A stretch of 64,000 bases of DNA from positions 91,914 through 155,913 of the IMG/VR virus record IMGVR_UViG_3300035670_000022, one strand, 5' to 3'. This stretch comes from a virus. The notes beneath the pieces were generated by a model. The model did not search any database. It saw only the letters and a list, made by a program, of their open reading frames with translations, and was not told the DNA's origin. Below are positions 32,308 through 41,427 of the stretch, in pieces. Numbering within the stretch: the first letter of the stretch is position 1; every line of letters starts with the position of its first letter. A program made the position numbers and the translations under genes.

Positions 32308-35220
32308 ATGGTTAATTTCTACCCTTCTGTGTCTTTTAGCACGAAGGTCATCGCGCCTCAACCACGTGCTTTACCTTGGCGCAGCACTATCGGCGTGGTT
32401 GGTGAGTTTTCCCGAGGACCTGTGGGTGCTCGTCGTATTAATGCTGATGATATTCGTACTGTCTACGGCTACGATGCTAGTTCCGGCGCTGTTGCTGCTA
32501 TCCAAGCAATGACCATGGGTGCTGGTGAGTTTGTTATTAGTCGCGCTGTTGCTGGTAATACTCCGGCACGGACTTCGATCTTGTTAGGTTCTAAGAATCC
32601 TACTAACGTTCCTGGTGCTGTCGGCTTAAAGTTGTCTTCGCCTGTCGACTTAAATCCCATCACTGATAATGAGAATTACACCATTGGCTTGACCCTTGAT
32701 GTTAACTATGTTGGTGAACCGTTAGTAAGTCGTACTCTGTATGAAACGGTTTCGACTAAAGCGACTCGCATCAATCATACTAACTTTGTCAACGAACAGG
32801 CTAATCTGTACATTTTTGCCACCAACTTTAAACAAGGTGGCACTACGGTTCGACAACAGGATGCGGCTCATTCTTTGACCCTCAACGTGTCTGCGGGCGC
32901 GGTTGGAGATCACCAGATTATCACTATTCCAGTAACAGATAGTGTCACTAATGAGATTGACGAAGAAGCGCCGAATATTAAACCTGGCTATATCTTTGAG
33001 CGGGCTGAAGATGTCGGCAACTCTCTAAGTCTTGTTCGGCTTCTTATTCTTTCTACTCCCTACAAAGTCAATGACAATGAGTGGGGTGTGTTGGTTGAGA
33101 ACCTTACTGAGACTCTTAGTGAAGACGCAGTTCTTGACTTTAAGATTAAAGACCCTCCGGAAAGTTACTACATTTTTGGGTATAATCTCCAAACCACTAG
33201 CGGTCGCGGACTTGTCCCTGAAACTGTTGGTGCTTACTACTTCTTAAAACCCAACGAAATCTACGATGACGGTTACAACGAGAACACTGTTCACTCCTAC
33301 TTTGCTGTTAAAGCAATGAGTTCTGGAGTTGACATTCCGTTTAAGTATGATGTTTCTTTGCTTAGCACTATTTCTGCTAAGACTGCTCTGTTGCGTGAAG
33401 ATTTTGGTAGTACTGCTGACGAAGGCATCCATATGGTTTTTGGTGAACCCATCAGTGATGGATCTCCTGGTCATATCCGAGTGGCACTTAAAGGGGCCTT
33501 TGTTATTCCTTTTGCTGTTGGTAGTGCCACAGCGGGTAGCACCAGTGCCAGCAGCTCTCTGGCTTTTAAAGTCGGCACAAGTTTTGCTGACTGTCTTAAA
33601 GAGTTACGGACGGCAATCTACTCTGAGATTGTTCTTAGTTCCTTAATCTCGGAAGCTGAAGTCACCTCTTCTGTTTATCCTTACTCTTTAACCCTAGAGA
33701 CGGCAGTAGAGGGATCCTCTGCTAATCGCATTCAGTATCGTGTTGTTCGGCACTTTGCTGGGGTAGAGGGTAGTGTAGAAGACGCATTCGTGCGTATTGA
33801 AGCCACCACTTTTGACACAACTGAGTTTAATACCTATAAGAACTTTAAGGGTGCGTACAGTGGACCTGTCGGCGGCTATCGTGAGTTTTATAGCTTAGAT
33901 GGAACGCCTATCATTCGTGTAACGGCGGTTAGCCCTGGGGTTCAAAACCTGCGGGTTAGTCTTCAAACGAGTCCGATGTCCTCTGACGAGAATCCTTTGA
34001 TGATTCTAAATGTGTCTGCCACTCAAGATGGCAACGTGCTTTTAGAATCAGGTCAAATCCGCATGGATGCTATTGACGCAACAAGTGGTCTATTCATCAA
34101 TACTGGGTTGACCGCTGTCAATGTCTTCTTCATGCCTTTGATTGAGCCTGCCGGTGGTACTATCAACCCCTCTCTTTACTCTTTCTTACCTTTACGTACA
34201 GCTCCTCCGTTAGGCGCTATCTCGTCTGACTTAAATACTGGTGCTACTGCTGTTTCTTCTGCCGGCACTTCCGTTCTTCAGAATCTACCTCTAATTGAGG
34301 CTCGGGACTCTGTTGCTTCTGATGAAGAGTCGCTACTAGAAATCCGCAAGCATGCCTATTTACAGGCTGTTAAGGCACTGGCAAGTGAAGACATTGCGTT
34401 CTTAATCATCGCTGGTTTACCTTACGGTAACTCCGTCTATAAGGAAGTGTTTGATGAAGCCTTTGATCAGGCTAAACGGGCAACTACTGAAGTTGGACTG
34501 CGTCAGGTATTTGTTGAGGCTCCCTACAATATGTCGCCCCGACAAGCTAACTTCTTGAGTGCTTCTGTCCGTAGTGAGTTGGTCACGATTGTAAACGGGC
34601 ATATCACTATGGGTTTAGGCAACGGAACCTATGCCTCTCGGGTCGGATTAACGGGTTACTACGCTGGTATTCTTTCCAGTCGTCCTCCCCATATTGCTCC
34701 CCATGCTAATTATGGTGGTCAATACTTGCGTGAGGTTCTTAACTCTACTGCTAAGTCGGATCCGGATAGCAAAAACTTCTACTCTTTGGGTCGCGTCGAG
34801 TCTTTGCACTTTGATCGGGGTCTTAATCGCTGGAAGTTTCTTAACGGGTTGACTACTTCTAATGATCCGACTCAACGCTACGTGTCTGTTGTTCGTTTAC
34901 GACTACAGATCATGAGTGATCTTCAAAACTATCTACAGTGGGTTCTCTCCCAGCCAAACACGAGAGCACTCCAAAGAAAAGTAGAAACAGCAGCGGCTAC
35001 CTATATGGATACTCGTCTGCAAGAAGGCTGGCTTTTACGGTTGGGACCCGTTGTTTGTAACGAGACCAACAACTCAGAACGTGATATGGCCCAAGGCAAA
35101 CTCTTCCTTGAGATTAGTTATGTACCTATTGTTCCCGCAGACTTTATCTTCGTGAACATCACCGAGGACTACACTCTTCTCGACAACTTAGAGTTCAACA
35201 CCTTACCCGCCCGTTCTTAG
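32308..35220 (+). CDS. Tail sheath protein, unusually large
   Basis: A 970-residue protein. The N-terminus (VSFSTKVIAPQPRALPWRST, then GVVGEFSRGPVG) and C-terminus (RYVSVVRLRLQIMSDLQNYL, then the final GKLFLEISYVPIVPADFIFV segment) are typical of contractile-tail sheath subunits. These conserved parts form the sheath core that packs around the tube, and the C-terminal strand augments its neighbour's sheet. T4 gp18 has 659 residues, so about 300 extra residues lie in the middle (about 180-640), probably surface domains. The gene has C-rich codons like the capsid gene. A 110-bp spacer with a TATACT at 32285-32290 precedes it. Confidence 0.9.
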   Translation: MVNFYPSVSFSTKVIAPQPRALPWRSTIGVVGEFSRGPVGARRINADDIRTVYGYDASSGAVAAIQAMTMGAGEFVISRAVAGNTPARTSILLGSKNPTNVPGAVGLKLSSPVDLNPITDNENYTIGLTLDVNYVGEPLVSRTLYETVSTKATRINHTNFVNEQANLYIFATNFKQGGTTVRQQDAAHSLTLNVSAGAVGDHQIITIPVTDSVTNEIDEEAPNIKPGYIFERAEDVGNSLSLVRLLILSTPYKVNDNEWGVLVENLTETLSEDAVLDFKIKDPPESYYIFGYNLQTTSGRGLVPETVGAYYFLKPNEIYDDGYNENTVHSYFAVKAMSSGVDIPFKYDVSLLSTISAKTALLREDFGSTADEGIHMVFGEPISDGSPGHIRVALKGAFVIPFAVGSATAGSTSASSSLAFKVGTSFADCLKELRTAIYSEIVLSSLISEAEVTSSVYPYSLTLETAVEGSSANRIQYRVVRHFAGVEGSVEDAFVRIEATTFDTTEFNTYKNFKGAYSGPVGGYREFYSLDGTPIIRVTAVSPGVQNLRVSLQTSPMSSDENPLMILNVSATQDGNVLLESGQIRMDAIDATSGLFINTGLTAVNVFFMPLIEPAGGTINPSLYSFLPLRTAPPLGAISSDLNTGATAVSSAGTSVLQNLPLIEARDSVASDEESLLEIRKHAYLQAVKALASEDIAFLIIAGLPYGNSVYKEVFDEAFDQAKRATTEVGLRQVFVEAPYNMSPRQANFLSASVRSELVTIVNGHITMGLGNGTYASRVGLTGYYAGILSSRPPHIAPHANYGGQYLREVLNSTAKSDPDSKNFYSLGRVESLHFDRGLNRWKFLNGLTTSNDPTQRYVSVVRLRLQIMSDLQNYLQWVLSQPNTRALQRKVETAAATYMDTRLQEGWLLRLGPVVCNETNNSERDMAQGKLFLEISYVPIVPADFIFVNITEDYTLLDNLEFNTLPARS

Positions 35221-35229
35221 GTTGAAAGC

Positions 35230-35249
35230 AAGGGTGCCGCAGCACCCTT
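35230..35249 (+). terminator. Hairpin between sheath and tube genes
   Basis: An 8-bp GC-rich stem (35230-35237 with 35242-35249) and a CGCA tetraloop. There is no T-tract, so an RNA-processing or stabilising hairpin that sets the sheath:tube ratio is as likely as termination. Confidence 0.45.
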
Positions 35250-35277
35250 AGCATCTATATTACTTTGGTGATCTCTT

Positions 35278-36078
35278 ATGGCTATTGCATCTAATTTGAC
35301 AGGTAACTCTGTTAATAACGGACGTCGTACTCCGTTTCAGGGTTTTGATGTATCTATCTATGTACAAGACCAAGCCACTGGCACTTTAATTCCGTTTGGC
35401 GAATTTACCGGGTTTCAACACGTTGTTCGTAACGCGTCTGAACCCTATCTTCCTTTGGGCAACCGCACCATGAACATTCTTGATGGGGAGTTTCAGATTG
35501 GTTGGGTTGCTGAGCAAGGCAAGATTAATCTGGAAGCTATGCGCCACGTTTTTGGTTTTTCTGTTATTGGTCCTGTGGTTCGCTTAGGGCGCTCGCCTCG
35601 GTTCCAGATCGTTGTTGAGTATAACGCTCCTGACTTAGAAGAAAAGCCTAACCAGAACAACCAGTTCTTGTATAACGATCTTTATGCTAACTCTTTGAAT
35701 CCGACTCGTAACACTTATGGAGATGATGAAACGGAACCTACTGCAGAACAACTTACGAGTGTGCTAGAGTTAACTACTCAGGTATCCAATCGTGTAACGG
35801 CTGGTCGATACGTTTTTGGTTACTGCAAGATTGATGCGTTTACCACCGGTATTATGGCTGGACGGACGGCGGTTGCAGACCGAATTGAAGGGTTAGCCGA
35901 GACTTGGTATTGGCGTCCGTTTACTGGCGGTGAGACCCCTGTTTCCAAGAAAATTGTTTTGGATAATGAGGCGAACCAAAAATCTTACTTTAAAGGTTCG
36001 GCGGGATTCACGCCGCTTCAAATTCCGGCTTGGGCATACGAGTCTTCAGGGACAGTTTATAAAGCTTCTGGCACATAA
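35278..36078 (+). CDS. Tail tube protein
   Basis: A 266-residue beta-rich protein directly after the sheath gene. The pattern of a dispersed N-terminal strand (GFDVSIYVQDQATGTLIPFG) and later FGYCKIDAFTTGI fits the beta-barrel tube subunit that stacks as hexameric rings inside the sheath. Codon choice suggests high expression. It is longer than most (T4 gp19 has 163 residues). Unlike most myoviruses, no chaperone or tape-measure gene follows. Confidence 0.75.
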   Translation: MAIASNLTGNSVNNGRRTPFQGFDVSIYVQDQATGTLIPFGEFTGFQHVVRNASEPYLPLGNRTMNILDGEFQIGWVAEQGKINLEAMRHVFGFSVIGPVVRLGRSPRFQIVVEYNAPDLEEKPNQNNQFLYNDLYANSLNPTRNTYGDDETEPTAEQLTSVLELTTQVSNRVTAGRYVFGYCKIDAFTTGIMAGRTAVADRIEGLAETWYWRPFTGGETPVSKKIVLDNEANQKSYFKGSAGFTPLQIPAWAYESSGTVYKASGT

Positions 36079-36106
36079 TTCTGTTCTTTCTATTAATTGA
36101 CTTTAA

Positions 36107-36138
36107 AGAAGCGGGTGGTTACGTAACCACCCGCTTCT
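36107..36138. terminator. 32-bp perfect palindrome after the tube gene
   Basis: Positions 36107-36122 are the exact reverse complement of 36123-36138. The RNA would fold as a long GC-rich hairpin. No T-tract follows on the plus strand. It is the boundary between the highly expressed sheath/tube unit and the baseplate genes, so a terminator or processing site is likely. Confidence 0.6.
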
Positions 36139-36175
36139 GCTAAGCTGTCGGAAGATAGCTAGCGACATTGTGCAT

Positions 36176-39055
36176 ATGGATCTCGCCTACTCAACCATTA
36201 AAGACGGTCAGTACGATATTGGAGCAAGATGTCATCAGCAGAGGCAAGGCGCTGTACCTGTGTGGGTAGTTACAGATACTCACGGTAATATTCTTATCAA
36301 TAATCAAGCCAGTCGAGAAAATGGACACACTTGGGTTGTGTCCAAAGGACGTATCACGGTTACTCGTTTTTGGTCTGCCTCTACAGCTATGATTGTTTGC
36401 TGCGTGGAGCATCTTAATCCTGATGCGACTAAAGGCATCTACACCCCTTTTCCAGAACTATCTCGAGATGCCACTCGTATCTTAGCAGGCGGAACTACGT
36501 ACGGTAAGATTGACTATCCCCTAGATAAAAATGATGAGATTTGCATCTGGTGTGGATATATAGAGATGCTGCGTCCCGTTACTATTAACGATTTAAAAGC
36601 AGGAAACTTACTTCGCACATTTGTTGGCGTAGTCGACACTATTGTTGGTTCTGGTGGAGCTAACCAGGGTTCAACTCTTATCATTCAGTGTCGAGATAGA
36701 ATGAAGTACTTAATGGATTCTCTCTCTACTTATAACTCTACTGACTCGTCTCCGTTAGGACTTCGAAATGAGGCGCCTGAAGGCGACCAGACCGGATTAG
36801 ACACGGCTTCTAAAGAGGGTAAGAAAATAAGTCGAGTCGAAGTTTTACTTGAGATAGCGCGACGCTCTATTGGACACTTACAAAATGCCTATTCTATAAG
36901 CGTTAAAAGTCTAGGCGTAAGCGGTAATCCCTGTGACAGCGTTTGTGGTTTAAGAATTTCTGAGGGGTATACCCGTGATTTTATCTCTGATGTCGAGTCA
37001 GATGATGATATCTATGCAGTATATGACGCTCCATTAGGAACCCGCGATTATTTTGGTGTAGAGCCTACTAGTTTTACTGACCCTCCACCTAAAACATCGT
37101 ATTTACCGTCAGGAGCCAATGTCGGTTGGGTAGATGATTCTCGTTTAAATGTACGAGAGCAGATCGACAAATATTATAAATTAAGCAAAATGTATAATCT
37201 GCCCTCTACCCAGAATATTTTTAATAACATTGGTAACTCGTTGAATGAAACGCCAGAAACTGTTCAACGAATGAGAGAGACGTTTCTTAAAGAATATGAA
37301 GAGGCATATGGGAAGCCTTTTGAAGAGCCTGTAGAGCAGCAGACAGATCGAGAGGCTAATGCCCGCCGCATGTTAGATGAAGTAGATAGTTCGTTGAATA
37401 CTAAGCAGCTATTCTCTAAGTATTACGGCTTGTGGTCGACTGTGCTTTTCCTAGATAGACAGATGATTCCTGCTGATGTTATTGGTAATCCTCAAAAGAT
37501 GAAAGAGTTTTTCTTGCGACGATATAAACAGGATAAAGGCGTGGAGTATGCTACGACGATACCTGAGTTTCAAGAGGGACTAGATAAAATAGATCAAGCT
37601 AAGGAAAGTGCAACCACGCCGTTTATTGGGGGCACTACTGTCACTCCTTCTGGACTTACAGATGTGGAACTAGCCATTCGAGCGCGACATCCTGCCATGA
37701 ATATTATTACGGGTCGATACCCGTTTGATATTGGAGCAACTGGTAATAATTTTGCAGGCATGTCAGCGCAAGTGACTGACCGAATCGCGCTTGAATATAT
37801 TAAGTTTTTAGCCATGCAAGAGCCTTGGCCTACAGAATTCTTCTGTGATCACCGCTCTGGGGAGTATTGGTACGCGCCGCGTGGTTTAGATATTACTGGT
37901 TTAGAAGATCCTAAACGGTTTTATCGGACTTATTTTATGCGGCATGCGTCAGAAGAGGCACTTGCTTATCTTCGACAAGAGTATGCACACCCATGTCAGG
38001 CTCTTCTTCTTTTTCGGGAAGAGTCTTCTAGCATTAACTGGCGTAGCAACATTATTGTTACCAACACACCAAGTAATAATTCTGCTGAGGGTGTTGCCGT
38101 TCATCTTAAAACTGTACCGCCATTCCTAAAGGGAAGGGCTTTTGCTTGCACTTACTATACTGTGAATGACGAGACTATCTCGGATAACGACTCAACGGCT
38201 CTCTTTGCTACAGCTTTAGCCTTTGCTCGTCTTTACGGGAAAGAGTTAAAGGCTGCTTCTATGCACATTGTTGGAGATCCTTCTCTTTGTCCTGGGGAGT
38301 GTGTTCAGGTGCTGGGGTCTAGTTTGTATGGTGGCGGCTATTTACCCGCTTTACAGGACAAAACCAAAACACAATGGCGATGGGATCGTGATGCAATCAC
38401 TGATTACTACGGTGACTACAAAGACATACATAAAGAGCTGCTCCAAGATCTGCGCACATCTTCTGATTCTGGGCAGCCATTGTCTGAAGAGCAGATGGAT
38501 AAGGTTCTAAGAGAGTCTTTTGCTGCAGGGTCTTCTAGTAGTAATGATGAGTCTTCTATGACTCCTAATGAGATTATTGCAAAGTACTCTGACTTAGCGC
38601 AGAAGGAAGGTATCAGTATCCCCTCTCTAGCTGGGGCATCTGACGCAGAGAAAGCTACGTCTCTTAAAGAAGAGTACCTTAAGGCATATCAGCAAAAGTA
38701 CAACAAGTTGCCGGACGACCAGAATGCTCAAACTTCTTCTACCAATCCTGCTACTGATTCTTCTACCAATCCTGCTACCGATTCTTCTACCAATCCTGAA
38801 AAGACTAACACTCTTCGCGCTTTACAGAAACAAGCGAAGGATACTGCTCCAGTGTTGACTTCGACACTTACTCAAGCGGAATTAATGTGTCCAGCTACTT
38901 TTGTGGGTAATACTGGTAGTAGTAATGTAGACTCACCCATTGATATTCAAGAAGACCCAAAAACCATTTGGCGTGTTGAAGCTATTATTCACAAATTCAA
39001 CGATAGCGCCGGAGATGGGTATAAAACTGAAGTTGCTCTTTTAGCTCCTTGGTAA
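36176..39055 (+). CDS. Baseplate hub protein (gp27 / gpD-like)
   Basis: About 959 residues from the ATG at 36176; a GTG two codons earlier (36170) is possible and neither has a strong ribosome-binding site. Residues about 115-190 show the hub beta-barrel pattern (DEICIWCGYIE, then LLRTFVGVVDTIV, then TLIIQCRDRMKYLMD) seen in T4 gp27 and P2/Mu D proteins. A large alpha-helical and acidic region with low-complexity repeats (about residues 850-880) is inserted before the last domain, making it roughly twice the usual length. The hub trimer links the tube to the central spike. Confidence 0.75.
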   Translation: MDLAYSTIKDGQYDIGARCHQQRQGAVPVWVVTDTHGNILINNQASRENGHTWVVSKGRITVTRFWSASTAMIVCCVEHLNPDATKGIYTPFPELSRDATRILAGGTTYGKIDYPLDKNDEICIWCGYIEMLRPVTINDLKAGNLLRTFVGVVDTIVGSGGANQGSTLIIQCRDRMKYLMDSLSTYNSTDSSPLGLRNEAPEGDQTGLDTASKEGKKISRVEVLLEIARRSIGHLQNAYSISVKSLGVSGNPCDSVCGLRISEGYTRDFISDVESDDDIYAVYDAPLGTRDYFGVEPTSFTDPPPKTSYLPSGANVGWVDDSRLNVREQIDKYYKLSKMYNLPSTQNIFNNIGNSLNETPETVQRMRETFLKEYEEAYGKPFEEPVEQQTDREANARRMLDEVDSSLNTKQLFSKYYGLWSTVLFLDRQMIPADVIGNPQKMKEFFLRRYKQDKGVEYATTIPEFQEGLDKIDQAKESATTPFIGGTTVTPSGLTDVELAIRARHPAMNIITGRYPFDIGATGNNFAGMSAQVTDRIALEYIKFLAMQEPWPTEFFCDHRSGEYWYAPRGLDITGLEDPKRFYRTYFMRHASEEALAYLRQEYAHPCQALLLFREESSSINWRSNIIVTNTPSNNSAEGVAVHLKTVPPFLKGRAFACTYYTVNDETISDNDSTALFATALAFARLYGKELKAASMHIVGDPSLCPGECVQVLGSSLYGGGYLPALQDKTKTQWRWDRDAITDYYGDYKDIHKELLQDLRTSSDSGQPLSEEQMDKVLRESFAAGSSSSNDESSMTPNEIIAKYSDLAQKEGISIPSLAGASDAEKATSLKEEYLKAYQQKYNKLPDDQNAQTSSTNPATDSSTNPATDSSTNPEKTNTLRALQKQAKDTAPVLTSTLTQAELMCPATFVGNTGSSNVDSPIDIQEDPKTIWRVEAIIHKFNDSAGDGYKTEVALLAPW
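38735..38799. repeat. 24-bp tandem repeat in the hub gene
   Basis: Two full copies and a partial third copy of a 24-bp unit encode SSTNPATD repeats, a linker that is hydrophilic and probably disordered. Confidence 0.85.
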
Positions 39056-39059
39056 ACTG

Positions 39060-39560
39060 ATGATTACAAGTGACACTTCTTCTAGCATTGGACGCAGTGG
39101 CGTTCGTCCAGCTCCGCATTCTACTTTTGCTTACAACACTAATCAAATAGCTACTGCTAGAGATGGGGTTGTAGTGAAGACCGGTGCTGGAGAAAATTTT
39201 GAAGCTTCTGTTTATGTTTACGTTTTTAGAACCAAAGAGGTTCTAAGAGTTACCGCAGCTCAGGCTTCTTCTGCCTCTAACAATGGTGTGGGTTCCTGGG
39301 AACCTTATTATCCTGGAGATTACGTTACTATCTCGTATTTATATGGTGACTCTAATAAGGCCTATATCTCGGGTCGGAATTATAGAGTACATGGATTAAG
39401 CGAGGAGATGCTATCAGAAGACGACGATATTCCGTTACCTCAGCCAGATACTTTATCACCGACTGGAGTGCCTATTAATCCTATTCCTACAACGGTGATT
39501 GGCGTGCCGCCTTTGTACAGCGGTTTTGTTTCTATGAAGACTTGGGGTACGATTCTGTGA
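39060..39560 (+). CDS. OB-fold baseplate spike protein (gpV / gp5 N-terminal-like)
   Basis: A 166-residue protein. Residues about 40-115 have the strand order of the phage spike OB fold: VYVYVFRTKEVLRVTAAQ, then GSWEPYYPGDYVTISYLYGD, then KAYISGR. This domain sits on the hub and attaches the needle. Residues 125-160 are Pro-rich. There is no lysozyme domain. It starts 4 nt after the hub gene and ends in a GTGA overlap with the next gene. Confidence 0.65.
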   Translation: MITSDTSSSIGRSGVRPAPHSTFAYNTNQIATARDGVVVKTGAGENFEASVYVYVFRTKEVLRVTAAQASSASNNGVGSWEPYYPGDYVTISYLYGDSNKAYISGRNYRVHGLSEEMLSEDDDIPLPQPDTLSPTGVPINPIPTTVIGVPPLYSGFVSMKTWGTIL

Positions 39561-40807
39561 GAGAACAGCGCGTCGGTGCTTTTGAATATTATGACCCGAC
39601 AGGCCGTTACGTTAAGCATGTGCCGAGTCATGTGCAGAATTATATTTCGTCTGGGTCACAAATGGTGACAGCTCCGTTGATCGATACGCGATCTCGGATT
39701 ATTGCTGATTACCTTACTTTTACAGCCTTTAGCGATTTTATTGCCAATGATATAGATACGCTTAAGCCAAAGAAGTTTGACTTTCACCGGATTTATAACC
39801 CGTTAGAGCCAGTAGACCTTGTTTATAAGAATATAACGACGACTCTTAGGCTTGAGTATTTGGAGCAGCTTGAGCAGACGCTAACCGCGGACAAAACAAA
39901 AGAAGAAGTCATTAAGCGAAATTATGACACGTTCGAACAAACTGCTGTCTTTGACTTTGACGGATTTTTGTCTGGGCTGATTGATATAGGGGTGGACTTT
40001 GTTTTAGGACAGGTAAACAAGTTACTTCCTCCTGGTTACCAATTGTCTGTAGATGTAGACTCTTCTGGTTTTAATGGCTTTAGCATAGGAGGGATTGGCT
40101 ACAACGCAAAAGAGAATACTCTGACTTATGACGGGCGGTTGTTCAATGCTTTGTTATCTGGGGGACTTGATTTATTAAACGACCTCCTTCCTGACTTTTT
40201 AGCAGCTGAGTTAGGGCTAAATCAAATTCGTATTGGAAGTATAACTATTGATTTTGACGACATGGAGGAAGGCGTAGAGATTGAAATTTTAGGGCAGGTT
40301 AAGCTAGTCAAAGTATTAAACGAGATTCGCGCCATTATTGGAGGCAAAGAGATAGCTATTGCTAGCACTTTGGCTACGATCGCCGGCGCCGCCGCCAGTG
40401 GTTTTATCAACAAGGGGCTGTCTAGTCTTAACAGAAGTCTTCCAGATGGGCTTAAGGTTGGCGTTAATTTTAAGCCAGGATCGTTTATTCCTTCTGTGTC
40501 TATGGGTCCTGTTACTTTAGATTTACAGACTGGCTCTTTGTCATTGAATATGCCCATGGTGACTTCCATTATCGACGGCGCGTTAAATCGCTACGTCTTT
40601 AGCAAGTTGCCTGGACCTCTAGGAGCCATAGCTAGACTTGCTTGGCGCTCTCTAGATTTGAATGCATTATTCTCACAAATAATTGACGATACGCCTCCTT
40701 CTCCGGAGCAGAATATTACTATTAATCCTGGAGGCGAGTCTGCACTACCTCGGTTAGTTAGCTCTCCGCCTATTGTAGGTAATCTACCTATGGGAGGATA
40801 CGCATGA
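39557..40807 (+). CDS. Hypothetical baseplate protein, 416 residues
   Basis: The GTG at 39557 is chosen over a TTG at 39542: it overlaps the preceding stop as GTGA and has GGGG 8 nt upstream. Residues about 125-370 alternate Gly/Leu/Ile-rich amphipathic segments (FLSGLIDIGVDFVLGQVNKL, then later IAGAAASGFINKGL), suggesting membrane contact or a packed helical bundle. I do not recognise the family. The stop overlaps the next start (ATGA), so four genes in a row are coupled here. Confidence 0.55.
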   Translation: MREQRVGAFEYYDPTGRYVKHVPSHVQNYISSGSQMVTAPLIDTRSRIIADYLTFTAFSDFIANDIDTLKPKKFDFHRIYNPLEPVDLVYKNITTTLRLEYLEQLEQTLTADKTKEEVIKRNYDTFEQTAVFDFDGFLSGLIDIGVDFVLGQVNKLLPPGYQLSVDVDSSGFNGFSIGGIGYNAKENTLTYDGRLFNALLSGGLDLLNDLLPDFLAAELGLNQIRIGSITIDFDDMEEGVEIEILGQVKLVKVLNEIRAIIGGKEIAIASTLATIAGAAASGFINKGLSSLNRSLPDGLKVGVNFKPGSFIPSVSMGPVTLDLQTGSLSLNMPMVTSIIDGALNRYVFSKLPGPLGAIARLAWRSLDLNALFSQIIDDTPPSPEQNITINPGGESALPRLVSSPPIVGNLPMGGYA

Positions 40808-41427
40808 CGACGCCTAGAGTTGTTTTATCTAATAGTCGACTAGATTTACGACAAGACCGCAGCCTAGCTCTAAAGAGCCTTTTAATTGAGCTGGGTTATT
40901 CTTCCGCTGAAGACTTGGTAAACGAGATTAACAATGTGGTCTTAAATAACAGTTTTTTTGGATATTTGCGTCTACCTATTTATCTAAGACACCCGACCCT
41001 CTCTGTTTGTTGTCATCTTTTCTGCTACTTATACGACTTTATCCCCAGACAGGCGCTGATTCAATCTGCAATAACTTCCGCGCCTGGCTTCTCCTCTGGT
41101 ATATCTGGTATTTTAGATCAACTTATTACGACCGACTTTAGTAATTATCCAGACCTTCTAGAGACTCTGGAAGTCTCTTCTTTAGATGTTTTTAGTATTC
41201 TTCAAGAGCCTGTTGCTTTTACGAATTGGATAACAGCTAATTGGGCTGAGTTCGAGTCTTTTGCGAGTGCCATTCGGGATAAGAACACGTCTAAGCTGGT
41301 CTTAAGCGTTCTGCAGCTTGATCCCTATCTTAAATTAAGGGTTACCGATAACCTAGATAAAGAGATCACCTACTGGTCAGATATTACCTTCAAGCAGCAA
41401 GTCTTCGGGAGTGATTACCACGCGTGA
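40804..41427 (+). CDS. Hypothetical baseplate-cluster protein, 207 residues
   Basis: A mainly helical protein with no recognised motif. It is joined to both neighbours by 4-nt overlaps (ATGA at its start, GTGA at its end), so the products are probably made in similar amounts. A chaperone or wedge component is inferred from position. Confidence 0.55.
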   Translation: MTTPRVVLSNSRLDLRQDRSLALKSLLIELGYSSAEDLVNEINNVVLNNSFFGYLRLPIYLRHPTLSVCCHLFCYLYDFIPRQALIQSAITSAPGFSSGISGILDQLITTDFSNYPDLLETLEVSSLDVFSILQEPVAFTNWITANWAEFESFASAIRDKNTSKLVLSVLQLDPYLKLRVTDNLDKEITYWSDITFKQQVFGSDYHA

